A stretch of DNA of 64,000 nucleotides from assembly GCF_033100115.1 (NCBI RefSeq), contig NZ_CP136910.1, positions 3,434,001-3,498,000 of the forward strand. The letters are read 5' to 3'. The notes beneath the pieces are model-generated. The model was not told where the DNA came from and did no database searches. It saw only the letters and a list, made by a program, of their open reading frames with translations. This document shows positions 1-8,691 of this stretch, piece after piece. Both the position numbers and the translations under genes were made by a program. This DNA comes from Anaerocolumna sp. AGMB13020 (GTDB lineage Bacteria; Bacillota; Clostridia; Lachnospirales; Lachnospiraceae). Numbering within the stretch: position 1 is the stretch's first letter; each line of letters starts with the position of its first letter.

Positions 1-20
1 GACATTGAGGTGGCGGAAAA

Positions 21-245
21 CTAAGACTGCTTAGTAACCTCGATAATCCCGATCATATCCTCTGAAATAGTGTAACTGGAATCAGAAGAATTAAGATGGA
101 GACTACAGTTGGTCGGATAGCGATGTCTTAAAAGAGCATCACCTGACACGGATTCTTCTATTCCAAGATGAATGTAATCCACACTTGTTATATCTTCAAA
201 AGTACTAGAGCTACCCTTAGGGTGACAAATAGTAAATGTATACAT
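21..245 (-). CDS. small hypothetical phage protein
   Basis: A 74-residue protein read leftward, divergent from the rightward early operon that starts at 340. I chose the ATG at 245 because a GGGAG ribosome site lies just upstream of it; the frame is open further upstream, but that part is the antisense of the next gene. The sequence is polar, with many Ser, Thr and His, and has no membrane segment or recognised motif. I do not recognise the family. It may be a small early or regulatory protein. It is supported only by its ribosome site and its gene-like position. Confidence 0.45.
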   Translation of the reverse strand: MYTFTICHPKGSSSTFEDITSVDYIHLGIEESVSGDALLRHRYPTNCSLHLNSSDSSYTISEDMIGIIEVTKQS

Positions 246-339
246 AGATTTCTCCCTTCTTATGTACTCGGCTTGGAAGAGCCTGTAAGGAGATTGTACC
301 ACGATATAACAAAATATTCCATAGGAGGACGAACCAAAT

Positions 340-531
340 ATGAAGTTAAAGAAACTTGCATTGAAAGAACCGGTATTGGAAAATGCATTAGAAAATTTGG
401 AAGAAGCCACAAAAGCATTAAAGGAAGATTACACACAAGAAAACTCCAGAAAACAGGGAGAAGCTCATTACACAGTATTTGGATTTATATGGGGATATTT
501 CAGAGCTGGAGGAATTACAGAAAATAAATGA
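340..531 (+). CDS. small hypothetical early phage protein
   Basis: A 63-residue protein with a strong AGGAGG site at 322-327 ahead of its ATG. The N-terminal half is a Lys/Glu/Leu-rich helix; the C-terminal part contains an aromatic stretch (FGFIWGYF). Its stop overlaps the ATG of the next gene in an ATGA arrangement, implying translational coupling. Function unknown. The longer overlapping frame that begins at 168 lacks a ribosome site and is not preferred. Confidence 0.6.
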   Translation: MKLKKLALKEPVLENALENLEEATKALKEDYTQENSRKQGEAHYTVFGFIWGYFRAGGITENK

Positions 532-776
532 GAAGAACTTATTGCAGAGCTATTCACGATACAGGGCATAACACCATGGTAACATTGGAATTAAACCGGA
601 CAACGGATACATACCATGACGGAACTAAGATAACAGCCCCTTTCTGGGTAGTTAAATGTTTAAATCCAGAATGCAAGCACGAAGGCTGGTCCGTTACATA
701 CAAAGAAACCTGTTCAAAATGTGGACAACCTGCTGTAAGCACACCGGCAAATGTGGATAAAAAATCACCGGCTTAG
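528..776 (+). CDS. small zinc-ribbon-like phage protein
   Basis: An 82-residue protein coupled to the upstream gene by an ATGA overlap. Two cysteine pairs (CLNPEC near residues 45-50 and CSKC near 63-66) form a probable zinc ribbon, a common nucleic-acid or protein-binding fold in phage early genes. No enzyme motif is visible. The stop codon lies inside the first arm of a 12-bp hairpin at 765-795, which probably marks the end of this small transcription unit. Confidence 0.55.
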   Translation: MRRTYCRAIHDTGHNTMVTLELNRTTDTYHDGTKITAPFWVVKCLNPECKHEGWSVTYKETCSKCGQPAVSTPANVDKKSPA

Positions 777-887
777 TTACGAGCTAAGTCGGTGACCTGT
801 AGAATGTTTGAAAAATTATTTGTACTTAAAAATCATAGCATATTTACAGGATTTTGTCAAAAAAATTCAAAAGGGTAAAGCCCTTTT
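765..887 (+). terminator. two hairpins ending the first early unit
   Basis: The first hairpin has arms at 765-776 and 784-795 (12 bp, one G-U pair) and overlaps the stop codon of the zinc-ribbon gene, but has no T-run. The second has arms AAAAGGG (869-875) and CCCTTTT (881-887) with the T-run built into the stem. Together they could reduce read-through before the gene at 934. Confidence 0.4.
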
Positions 888-933
888 CCGACCTTGTAAT
901 GAGTATTAACATCTCTGGTATTAAGGGGTAAAT

Positions 934-1902
934 ATGATAAGACATAGTAACTATGAACATGAAGAGGTATATAACCAGTTAGCATATACCTTAATAGCTA
1001 AGAAAGAACATAAGAAGGAATTAGAAAAAGAGGATCTGGATTATAAGTACATCGGTAAAGAATCGCTGGAAGAAGAACTCCAAAGAATCCTCAATGATAG
1101 AAAATATTATGGCTATGTAATAAAAACTATTAAATCAGGAGATCTGGTAGAAAGTGAAATATATCCCTGGTACGGAAGTAAAAAAGATATTCCAAGAAAT
1201 AAGGATAGAAAGAACCAGAGAGAGACTCAGAACAATCTTAATCATAAAAACAATCAGAAAAAGGTTATCCGCTTAATGAGCTGCAACTTCACCAAAGAGG
1301 ACTATATCGTTACCCTTACCTGGCAAGATAAATATTATCCCACCTTAGAAAGAGCAAAGAAAGATTTTGATAACTGGCTCGCCAAGGTAAAAAGATGGAG
1401 AGATAAGAGAGGATTACCACCACCAAAATATATATACGCACTTGAATACCTCGAAGAGGGTGAAACCACTAAAAAAGTCAGAATGAATATTCATGTCATC
1501 ATAAGCGGTACCGGAAGGAATGATAAATCCGAGCAATTAGAGTACAGGGATATGCTAGAAACAAAGTGGACAAGAGGCTCACGCTGTGAAACCAGAAAAG
1601 TTGTTCCAGATGACTATGGTCTTACCGGATTTGCCAAGTATATAACCAAGGGCTGCCAAGATGAAAGAAAACATGCTAGGAAGTGGAACGGATCACAGAA
1701 CCTTACCAAGCCCACCATAACCAAGAATCACACGAAAATAACGAGAAAAAAAGCTGAAAATATGTTCAGGGATAACAATTTCTTGAGAGAAGTCCTAGAG
1801 ACCACCTATAAGAATAAATATAAGTTCCTGGACTGTGAAGCAAATGTAAACGAGTATGTATCCGGTATTTATTTCTATGCCAGGATGCGCAAGAGGGATT
1901 GA
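934..1902 (+). CDS. Rep-like replication protein (G2P / ORF2-type)
   Basis: A 322-residue basic protein. From about residue 113 it matches the plan of rolling-circle-type replication-associated proteins found in phages and plasmids: a beta-rich core (CNFTKEDYIVTLTW), a degenerate HUH-like strand NIHVII (185-190), then GFAKYITKG (232-240) and a W-x-GSQNL segment (251-257) typical of the ORF2/G2P group. In proven members the His pair binds metal and a Tyr nicks DNA. Here the first His of the pair is Asn, so nicking activity is uncertain. It heads the operon with the RNase H-like and PcfK/PcfJ genes, so a role in phage DNA replication is likely. The assignment is by motif pattern only. Confidence 0.6.
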   Translation: MIRHSNYEHEEVYNQLAYTLIAKKEHKKELEKEDLDYKYIGKESLEEELQRILNDRKYYGYVIKTIKSGDLVESEIYPWYGSKKDIPRNKDRKNQRETQNNLNHKNNQKKVIRLMSCNFTKEDYIVTLTWQDKYYPTLERAKKDFDNWLAKVKRWRDKRGLPPPKYIYALEYLEEGETTKKVRMNIHVIISGTGRNDKSEQLEYRDMLETKWTRGSRCETRKVVPDDYGLTGFAKYITKGCQDERKHARKWNGSQNLTKPTITKNHTKITRKKAENMFRDNNFLREVLETTYKNKYKFLDCEANVNEYVSGIYFYARMRKRD

Positions 1903-1904
1903 GG

Positions 1905-2363
1905 ATGGAAGTAAACATATACATTAACACTTTCCATAAAGGAAGGCAGCACCAAGGTACAGGAACCTATGCTGCTACTTTAGAATACATAACTCAGGCA
2001 GATGAACCGGCAACCTTACAGCTTTACAAAGGTGTCGAAGGGACTACAAAGAATAGAACCGCACTTATTGCTTGCCTGGATGCCTTTTCGCGCCTTAAAA
2101 CCTCATGTCTTATAAATCTCTACATAGATAACAACTATGTAACGGAAACGGTTAACCAAGAGTGGTATAAAGCCTGGGACATGGAAAACTGGACAAGTAA
2201 GAAAGGAAAGGTAAAAAACGCTGACCTATGGAAAGAGTTCTTTATAAACCTCCATAAGCACAAAGTAAGCATCACTTTCCAGAAAGACACACCCTATTCG
2301 TCATATATGCAAACAATGATTAAAATAGTTGAAATCGAATACAAGGAGGATATACATGTTTGA
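1905..2363 (+). CDS. RNase H-fold protein with degenerate active site
   Basis: About 152 residues, starting at the ATG at 1905, which sits six bases after AAGAGGGA; the frame also opens with a TTG at 1899. The order of segments matches RNase HI: an N-terminal strand with G-x-GTYA, the helix KNRTALIACLDAF, the strand INLYIDNNYV, and KVKNADLWKEF near the C-terminus. However, the first catalytic Asp is Asn (YINTF), the catalytic Glu of the NRxEL helix is Ala, and the last Asp/His region is absent. It is therefore probably a non-catalytic relative that binds nucleic acid. It lies between Rep and the PcfK-like gene in the same operon. Confidence 0.6.
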   Translation: MEVNIYINTFHKGRQHQGTGTYAATLEYITQADEPATLQLYKGVEGTTKNRTALIACLDAFSRLKTSCLINLYIDNNYVTETVNQEWYKAWDMENWTSKKGKVKNADLWKEFFINLHKHKVSITFQKDTPYSSYMQTMIKIVEIEYKEDIHV

Positions 2364-2790
2364 TACATTCGGAGAATTTGACACAGTAGAAGAATTAAAC
2401 CAGGCAGCAGCCGGACTTCTGGCGGAAGGGGACAATGATAATATTCTTCTCCTGGCCAAAGAAAACGGAATTGAAGAAGAATATGCACAAGCATATATAG
2501 CTGGAGATATCACGTTCTTAGCGGATTTAATGTGTGCAGCGATCGGAAAGCTTACGATTGAAAAAGCTAATATTAAATCTCAGATGCCAGTTAGACCGAT
2601 TGTAGACTATCTGTGCACTTTATGTGTTGATGATGCCTTTGCAGGCATTGTAAGAAGTAAAGGAAAGAAATTGGAGAACTGCATCAAGGAAGTTGAAAAG
2701 AAATGTGAAGAGGAATGCAAAAGAACCAAAGACTTATATATTGCAGATGCCACCGTGTTTAAATGGGCAAAAGCCTATTATACAGAATAA
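2356..2790 (+). CDS. PcfK-like protein
   Basis: A 144-residue acidic protein starting at the ATG at 2356, eight bases after AAGGAGG; nine further codons upstream are open but lack a site. The C-terminal half resembles PcfK of the enterococcal conjugative plasmid pCF10: PIVDYLCTLCVDDAFA, KLENCIKEVEKKC and the ending VFKWAKAYYTE. The biochemical role of PcfK is not established. The DUF7666 and PcfJ-like genes follow at once, and PcfK/PcfJ pairs are common in mobile elements, so the three probably act together. Confidence 0.6.
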   Translation: MFDTFGEFDTVEELNQAAAGLLAEGDNDNILLLAKENGIEEEYAQAYIAGDITFLADLMCAAIGKLTIEKANIKSQMPVRPIVDYLCTLCVDDAFAGIVRSKGKKLENCIKEVEKKCEEECKRTKDLYIADATVFKWAKAYYTE

Positions 2791-2799
2791 GGAGGAAAG

Positions 2800-3366
2800 A
2801 TGATAGCTTACAAAGGATTTGATAAAGACTTGTCATGTACCTCTTTCGGTAACAGGTTCCAGTATAAACTTGGGATAGTAAATACTACAGAAGCAGCGAA
2901 CTGCAGAGAGAATGGATTCCATTGTGCTGAAGACCCTCTGGACTGCCTTAGTTATTATTCGGATTGGGATAAATCATCTTATTACATTGTAGATGCTGGT
3001 GGAGATATCCACGAAGACGGTACAGACAGCAAGATATCTTGTACGGAAATGTTACTACTTAAAGAGCTGACAATGGAAGAATTTATAATTGAAAGCTTGA
3101 TATATATTAGCAATCACCCGCTTCGAAAAGCCAATAATCATGTGCGTATGGATGAAGCGGAAGCCAGTGGAAGATTCATTATTGTTAGAGGTAAGCAGCC
3201 GATCGCCAAAGGTGTTACGGGTTCCTATTTAGGTTTTGCCAGAGAAGAAAAGGAAAGTAATGAAATCAGTGATATAGCAGTTTATAAAATTGATGGAGTG
3301 AACTTTCTGCCGGATACATGGTATACGGTAGAAGGGATTCCGTTTGAAAAGGAGGCTAAGTCATGA
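2800..3366 (+). CDS. DUF7666-type protein of the PcfK/PcfJ cassette
   Basis: A 188-residue protein with AAGGAGG directly before the ATG. The N-terminus shows the pattern I associate with DUF7666: YKGFDKDLSC, then C-x-ENGFHCAEDPLDCLSYY and a conserved SKIS-type segment. Members often sit between PcfK- and PcfJ-like genes in prophages, as here; the stop overlaps the PcfJ start by four bases. No catalytic function is known for the family. The domain name is from memory and should be checked by a profile search. Confidence 0.55.
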   Translation: MIAYKGFDKDLSCTSFGNRFQYKLGIVNTTEAANCRENGFHCAEDPLDCLSYYSDWDKSSYYIVDAGGDIHEDGTDSKISCTEMLLLKELTMEEFIIESLIYISNHPLRKANNHVRMDEAEASGRFIIVRGKQPIAKGVTGSYLGFAREEKESNEISDIAVYKIDGVNFLPDTWYTVEGIPFEKEAKS

Positions 3367-5513
3367 AGAAAGAGCAGCTAAGAAAACTTAGAAGATTATA
3401 CGCAACCGACACCATGATGAAAAATGCCGGAATGGATGTTCCTATCAAAAAAACTATTTCTTGGAGGAATGCCAGAGTAAACACATATAAACATGGACTT
3501 TACATGAGATGTCAGGTTCTGAGTGGAATATTAAAGGTTGCTTTCTTTGCAACAGAGAGTATGCGCCTTGGAAGTAACAAACCGCTTTATGAATTATTTA
3601 TCAATAAGAACTCTGGTGAGTTCATAACTTGGGATGTTCTTCAGGAAAAGTGGAGTAATGCAAAATTGGACATGCTTGACTGGCCGGATACCGTCAGATA
3701 TTCCCCTGACAAGTTTATAAACAGAGAAGGAAACAGAAGCATAAAAACTTATTTGGGAGTTGCGAACGGTGGATATAGAGGAATTTTAGATTATCAACTT
3801 AGTGTCAGAGAAGACCAGTTAAAACAGAGATACCGAAGGGAAACAGATCCATGGGATATGAAAATGGAACAAATACCGGAACTTCCGAAGGACTGGAAGC
3901 AGTGGTTTGATAAGACTGGTATCCCTGAAAATTATATCTTTTATGAGTACTCAAGAAAAGGTGCTACTGAAGGTTATTGCTCATGGTGTGAGAAAACAGT
4001 CCCCATAAGCAAACCCAAACACAATACAGATGGTAAATGCTCATGCTGTGGGCATAGTGTAAAGTTTAAATCCACCGGAAAAGCCGGAAACTTTTCTACA
4101 AAACGTGTGCCGGTCTATCTTTTACAACGTTGTGAGGACGGTTTTGTTATCAGAGAATTTATGGCTCACAGACACTATTACAAAGGAAAATACGAAAAGC
4201 CAGACAAGTGCTGTTTTGAACAGAGAAGAGTAATTTACGATAAGAACATGAATGCAGAGGCATTTTGGTACGGTTTATACAAGCAGATGCACACGCGATG
4301 GATTAAATCTGGATACTATAGTTGTTACGGTTCGGAAAGCGGGAGAGTGTACAAGCGAACAATACCTACATTGTCTAAAAATGAATTAAAACGAACTGGC
4401 TTACCAGAAATGATAAATTCTTTAGATAAAATTGATCCAGAGCTGTATCTCTATACTTTAAAAAACTATGGGTATCTGGAGCAGCTAGCAAAGGCAGGGT
4501 TAACAAGGCTTGCAAATGAGATTGTAACCGGTGGTAAAAATATTAACATTAAGCATATTAGTAATTTAGCAAAAGCATTAAACATTGACAAGCAGAGATT
4601 GAAAAGGTTAAGGGAAAACAACGGTGGAAGGATATTTCTTGAATGGATGAAGTTTGAGAAACGTAACGAGAAAAATATCTCTGATGATATTATCCAGTAT
4701 TTTGAAAGCGAAAATATTATGCCAGATAACCTAAAATTCATATCAAAAAGAATGAGTGAAACTAAAATATACAATTTCCTACGAAAACAATATGCCCTAA
4801 GTGGACGTAAACCAAAAGAATTGTTATCATCCTGGGACGATTATCTTTGCATGGCGAACAGGCTAAAAATGGATACAAAAATTGAACTGGTATATAAACC
4901 AAGAAATCTTATAAAGAGCCACGACAAGTTTGTAAAGCTTTGTGGAGGACAAGAAATAGCGAAAAGAGCCGGAGAGATAGCTGAAAAATTCCCTAACGTT
5001 GATGAAATCTGCCTGTCTGTTAAAGAAAAATATGAGTTTTCGGATGAGAAATATGCGATCCTGGCACCTAGTAAAATTGAGGACATTATTACAGAAGGTC
5101 AGATCCTTGGACATTGCCTGGATGGTAGTGACCGGTATTTTGAAAGGATACAGATAAGAGAGTCTTACATAGTTTTTTTAAGAAAGAAAGAGGAATTGGA
5201 TAGGCCTTATTACACTTTAGAAATCGAACCAGGCGGAGCCGTCAGACAGAAAAGAACAGTCGGAGATAAACAGAATCCGGATTTTCAAGAGGCTAGAAAG
5301 TTTATAGAAAAATGGCAGAAAGAAATACAGAAGAGATTATCCGACGAAGACATGAAGCTATCTCATGAAAGTGCAAAACTCCGAATTGAAGAATTTGCAG
5401 AACTAAGAAGAACAAAAGCCAAGATATGGAGAGGACACCTTGCGGGTCACTTGTTAGCGGACGTTCTGGAAGCTGACTTTATGGAAGTTCCGCTAGAAAG
5501 AGAGGGAGCATAA
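3363..5513 (+). CDS. PcfJ-like protein with zinc knuckle
   Basis: A 716-residue protein and the largest of the early region. The N-terminal third carries a zinc knuckle of two pairs, CSWC (206-209) and CSCC (226-229). The C-terminal part holds the PcfJ-type core: LAPSKIEDIITEGQILGHCL, then DRYFERI, a YIVFLRK strand and YYTLEIEP, about residues 560-630. PcfJ was described from the pCF10 transfer operon, and homologues are frequent in Firmicute prophages; their activity is unknown. It overlaps the DUF7666 gene by four bases and abuts the HNH gene, so all are probably translated from one message. A nucleic-acid-processing role is inference. Confidence 0.65.
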   Translation: MKKEQLRKLRRLYATDTMMKNAGMDVPIKKTISWRNARVNTYKHGLYMRCQVLSGILKVAFFATESMRLGSNKPLYELFINKNSGEFITWDVLQEKWSNAKLDMLDWPDTVRYSPDKFINREGNRSIKTYLGVANGGYRGILDYQLSVREDQLKQRYRRETDPWDMKMEQIPELPKDWKQWFDKTGIPENYIFYEYSRKGATEGYCSWCEKTVPISKPKHNTDGKCSCCGHSVKFKSTGKAGNFSTKRVPVYLLQRCEDGFVIREFMAHRHYYKGKYEKPDKCCFEQRRVIYDKNMNAEAFWYGLYKQMHTRWIKSGYYSCYGSESGRVYKRTIPTLSKNELKRTGLPEMINSLDKIDPELYLYTLKNYGYLEQLAKAGLTRLANEIVTGGKNINIKHISNLAKALNIDKQRLKRLRENNGGRIFLEWMKFEKRNEKNISDDIIQYFESENIMPDNLKFISKRMSETKIYNFLRKQYALSGRKPKELLSSWDDYLCMANRLKMDTKIELVYKPRNLIKSHDKFVKLCGGQEIAKRAGEIAEKFPNVDEICLSVKEKYEFSDEKYAILAPSKIEDIITEGQILGHCLDGSDRYFERIQIRESYIVFLRKKEELDRPYYTLEIEPGGAVRQKRTVGDKQNPDFQEARKFIEKWQKEIQKRLSDEDMKLSHESAKLRIEEFAELRRTKAKIWRGHLAGHLLADVLEADFMEVPLEREGA

Positions 5514-5837
5514 TTGCATAAACATCATATAGTCTTTAGGTCACAGGGTGGATTGGACTTTGATTTAAACCTTATTGATTTAACATATGAGGAACACGAA
5601 GGAAATGAAGGGCCACACTTGAACAGAGCAAGAGACCTAGAATTGAAGCTAGACCTTCAGCAGCAGCTCATGGAATTATTCAGCGAGGAAAGCTACACGA
5701 TTGAGGAAATAGCCCAAAAGTTAGGGAAATCAAAGAAATATTTTGAAAAGAAATTTAAGAGAGTACCATCGGTAGCAGGACGTTATTGGCGAATAGAAAT
5801 TATTAAAAAGCTTATGGGAGGAAAGTTTTATCCATAA
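5514..5837 (+). CDS. HNH endonuclease-like protein with C-terminal HTH
   Basis: A 107-residue protein that begins with TTG immediately after the PcfJ stop; no gap exists, so it relies on coupled translation. The first 45 residues show an HNH beta-beta-alpha metal-finger pattern: HHIVFRSQGG, N at NLIDL, and EEHEGNEGPH. The C-terminal half (SYTIEEIAQKLGKSKKYFEK) is a helix-turn-helix. A nuclease that homes on DNA through its own HTH is plausible. HNH proteins often assist packaging in phages, but this one is far from the terminase, which argues for a role with PcfJ or replication. Confidence 0.5.
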   Translation: MHKHHIVFRSQGGLDFDLNLIDLTYEEHEGNEGPHLNRARDLELKLDLQQQLMELFSEESYTIEEIAQKLGKSKKYFEKKFKRVPSVAGRYWRIEIIKKLMGGKFYP

Positions 5838-5941
5838 TAACCATACGCAAAGCGTTGGCTATAGTAACCATTAAACACCCGTAAAAGGGGATTCATATGA
5901 TATCTGGTCAATAACATATCACACGACTTGACCGGTCTTAT

Positions 5942-5968
5942 CCAGGCTGTAATGGCCTGGAGGAAAGG
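5942..5968 (+). promoter_or_regulatory. hairpin touching a ribosome binding site
   Basis: CCAGGC (5942-5947) pairs with GCCTGG (5955-5960), and the AGGAAAGG ribosome site of the DUF3850 gene starts at the next base. The stem includes the GG that would extend the Shine-Dalgarno match, so it could tune translation of that gene. Confidence 0.35.
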
Positions 5969-5975
5969 AATTTCA

Positions 5976-7307
5976 ATGGAGCTTAATCTTAATTATCAAG
6001 AAATAAAAGGAATTATAAGAAAAGATTTTAATACCGTAGCGGAGCGGTTTAATTCTATCGGTTATCACCTTAAGAAAGTAAGGGACGGAGAGTTATACAA
6101 AGAGGACGGCTACAAGGATATTGCTGAATTTGCCTTAAAGGAATACGGAGTAAGTCGCAGTAATACCTATAGATTCATGCAAATCAATGAAAAGTTCTCT
6201 GTTGGCGGAGATAGCCTGGAACTTCTTCCGGAATATGCTGGATTCGGAAACAGTAAATTATCTGAAATGCTTACCTTGGATGAAGAGGAGCTGAAACTGG
6301 TCACTCAAAGGACCACAAGGGATGAAATAAGGGAGATAAATAAGACACATCATGCCCAGGATGATACCCCAGTCGCGCCCGCGCGACAAGTGGCTGAAAC
6401 CATTGATTTTACTCAATCAAATACCGATTTTGACAGCACCCAAAAAGAAGGTTTTGAACACCTTGTAAATGTCGCTTTTGAGTTCTTTAATGATAAAAAT
6501 ATGAGAGAGAAGTTAAAAGAACTTGGGCAGGCTTTCAGAAAAGATATTTCAGACCTGGAAAACGAAGTTTTAATCATAATAAACCCAAGCAAGCACACAA
6601 CCTTCCGAAAAGGGATGCTAATTGTCTTCTTTGAAGAGTCAGTTATAAAGGTCAAGAAGTTCGGAGACATAACCAGAGAATTTACATATACAGATTTCCT
6701 TCGTGCAGCAGGAGAGACTTATAACCTTAATACTGGTGATCCTTGGGTGGAAAAGTTCGGGGAACCGGTACCAGAAATAAAAGAACCTGAGAAAAAAGAG
6801 CCAGAGATGAAAGAACCGCCTAAGAAGGAAACACCAAAGAAAGCGGAGCCACCCAAAGCAGAAACCAAGACAGAAGAAAAACCAGAGGTCAAAGAAACAG
6901 AAGAAAACCTCCCTGGGCAGATGGATATAAAAGAATTTCCAGAGTACCTGCCGGAGGAAGCAGAAAAGGTAGAAGGGGAAGTTATTACTGAAGACGCTCA
7001 GGAAGAGCTGCAAGAAGATGAAGAGGAAACGAAAGAGTCTGAAGAGATTGAAACCGAAGAGAGAGGACAACAAGTCCACGAATTAAAAACAGATCATATC
7101 TATTTTGCTGATGTTCTAACGAATAAAAAGCCTTTTGAACTTAGAAGAAAAGACAAAGACTTCCAGGTTAATGATGTCCTTCGCTTACATGAGCAGATCG
7201 ACGGACAGCCCACCGGAAGAACGACGGACAGACTTGTAACCTACATTCTGGAAAATTACACAGGACTGGTTGACGGTTTCTGCATCTTGGGTATTCAGCC
7301 GGTATAA
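5976..7307 (+). CDS. DUF3850 (ASCH-like) domain protein with charged linker
   Basis: A 443-residue protein starting at the ATG at 5976 (AGGAAAGG site); earlier in-frame starts lack one. The first ~110 residues form a helical domain that reads like a phage DNA-binding module (KDIAEFALKEYGVSRSNTYRF). A long Glu/Lys/Pro-rich linker follows (about 270-365). The last ~75 residues are a DUF3850 domain: HELKTDHIYFADVL, FELRRKDKDFQVNDVL, and a final VDGFCILGI. DUF3850 is a PUA/ASCH-type fold thought to bind RNA. Substrate and role in the phage are unknown. Confidence 0.65.
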   Translation: MELNLNYQEIKGIIRKDFNTVAERFNSIGYHLKKVRDGELYKEDGYKDIAEFALKEYGVSRSNTYRFMQINEKFSVGGDSLELLPEYAGFGNSKLSEMLTLDEEELKLVTQRTTRDEIREINKTHHAQDDTPVAPARQVAETIDFTQSNTDFDSTQKEGFEHLVNVAFEFFNDKNMREKLKELGQAFRKDISDLENEVLIIINPSKHTTFRKGMLIVFFEESVIKVKKFGDITREFTYTDFLRAAGETYNLNTGDPWVEKFGEPVPEIKEPEKKEPEMKEPPKKETPKKAEPPKAETKTEEKPEVKETEENLPGQMDIKEFPEYLPEEAEKVEGEVITEDAQEELQEDEEETKESEEIETEERGQQVHELKTDHIYFADVLTNKKPFELRRKDKDFQVNDVLRLHEQIDGQPTGRTTDRLVTYILENYTGLVDGFCILGIQPV

Positions 7308-7316
7308 GGAGGGTAT

Positions 7317-8321
7317 ATGGAAAGAGATAAAATAATTATACGAAGTGCAATTATGCATATCCTCAATACAAACAATAATCATTTAGAATTTTCGGATACG
7401 CTCCTGGATCTAACAACTGATAAGTACGATTTCATAAGAAATCATATCTATAAAATCATGGATAGCGATGATTCAACAGAGTGCACATTTAATGAAGACT
7501 CTGAGATCCGGCAGCTGATGGAAGCCTTCGAAGAAACAAACCTCATTATGGACAGCCAAATGCTTGCCTACAAACTGTACGAGATTATGGCAATGAGCTT
7601 TTCTATTCCACCGGCCGATCTATTCGTAGTTCCATTTCAGGAAGCAGGTACAAAATACCTTGCTATACTGAAAATGAACTACAAAGAAAGCTATGTACAC
7701 AAAGTAGAGAAATACAATTCAGGGATAAGCAATACCATAGCAAAGCAAAAAGTAACTCTGCCTTCCTTGTCCGCCAAGCTGACAGAGGCAGCAGTAATAA
7801 ATCTAAGGTCACTAAAAATCAATTTGATTGAGAAAAAATACGACATTAACGGAGTAAAAGAAAATTATTTCTCCTCCAGATTCCTTCAATGCACCCCGCA
7901 ACTTTCCACAAAGGCAAAACTCAATCTTGTGTCCAGGGCAATGGATAAAATTAAGAGAAAGTATTATCCGGAAGACTACAACAAAATAATGGAGTATAAG
8001 AGCCTTGTATATCAAAGCAATCTTGACGGTGAAATAATACCTGAAGATATCGTGGACGATATGTTTCCGGAAGAATCAGAAATCAAACAAGAATTTATCA
8101 ATGACCTTGATAAGAACAACCTTACAAGAGATTCTATTACACCAAAGAAACCAGCTACGGTAAAGAAGTTTGAACAGCAGCAGCTGACAACGGATCAAGG
8201 AATTACAATCAGCATTCCTATGGAGCAGTATCTTAATAATAATAATGTGATTATCAAACACGCGCCCGATGGAACAATGGAAATAACCATAAAAGACATT
8301 GAAAGCATAACTGCCCGGTAA
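7317..8321 (+). CDS. nucleoid-associated protein, NdpA/YejK family
   Basis: A 334-residue protein with AGGAGGG before the ATG, nine bases after the DUF3850 gene. Its layout matches the NdpA (YejK, 37-kDa nucleoid protein) family: an opening IIIRSAIMHIL, a helical first third, the strand DLFVVPFQEAGTKYLAIL, and a C-terminal region with repeated short strands. Family members bind DNA and are found in the nucleoid of enterobacteria; phage copies are common in Firmicutes. It probably coats or organises phage DNA, which is inference. Confidence 0.65.
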   Translation: MERDKIIIRSAIMHILNTNNNHLEFSDTLLDLTTDKYDFIRNHIYKIMDSDDSTECTFNEDSEIRQLMEAFEETNLIMDSQMLAYKLYEIMAMSFSIPPADLFVVPFQEAGTKYLAILKMNYKESYVHKVEKYNSGISNTIAKQKVTLPSLSAKLTEAAVINLRSLKINLIEKKYDINGVKENYFSSRFLQCTPQLSTKAKLNLVSRAMDKIKRKYYPEDYNKIMEYKSLVYQSNLDGEIIPEDIVDDMFPEESEIKQEFINDLDKNNLTRDSITPKKPATVKKFEQQQLTTDQGITISIPMEQYLNNNNVIIKHAPDGTMEITIKDIESITAR

Positions 8322-8352
8322 TCATCGGGCAGCAGAAAAGAGGTGGAAATAA

Positions 8353-8520
8353 ATGAAATTAGTATACACAGTAGAAATTGATAAGGATTTTGAATATTTA
8401 GACAACTACTTAGAATTATTGGAAGCAGTAACAGAAGAAGAATTCGGTTGCAATGTTGTACGTAGCAAACTAGAGACACCGGATGAAATAATCTCTAAAG
8501 GCGAATGGGAGGACGAGTAA
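8353..8520 (+). CDS. very small acidic hypothetical protein
   Basis: A 55-residue protein with an AGAGGTGG site nine bases before its ATG. It is strongly acidic (many Glu and Asp), with one Cys in the middle and no hydrophobic segment. Its last base overlaps the ATG of the next gene (TAATG), so the two are likely coupled. Small acidic phage proteins sometimes act as DNA mimics or inhibitors, but nothing in this sequence proves that. Confidence 0.5.
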   Translation: MKLVYTVEIDKDFEYLDNYLELLEAVTEEEFGCNVVRSKLETPDEIISKGEWEDE

Positions 8521-8690
8521 TGGACAAGAGAAAGAACCCAATAGTAAGGCCTTTTGATTATTCCAGAATCAAGAAGTGCTCAGAATGCGATCACTCCGAC
8601 TGGAAAGGAATTTGTAAAAATAACACCCTATACAGATACTTGCGTAACGGATGCTTAAGAGAACCAAGCCAACAGGCAGAAAGGAAATGA
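8520..8690 (+). CDS. small cysteine-motif protein
   Basis: A 56-residue basic protein. I chose the ATG at 8520, which overlaps the upstream stop and follows GGGAGG; a start at 8505 is open but has no site. It contains [13 protein letters not shown] and a later NGC, giving four cysteines able to hold one zinc ion. Function unknown; it belongs to the early phage operon between the acidic protein and the alpha-CTD-like gene. Confidence 0.5.
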   Translation: MDKRKNPIVRPFDYSRIKKCSECDHSDWKGICKNNTLYRYLRNGCLREPSQQAERK

Positions 8691-8691
8691 T

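Noticed and set aside
168..527. A 119-codon frame overlapping the small gene at 340.
   Set aside because: It lacks a ribosome site, whereas the frame at 340 has AGGAGG; its product looks like an out-of-frame shadow.
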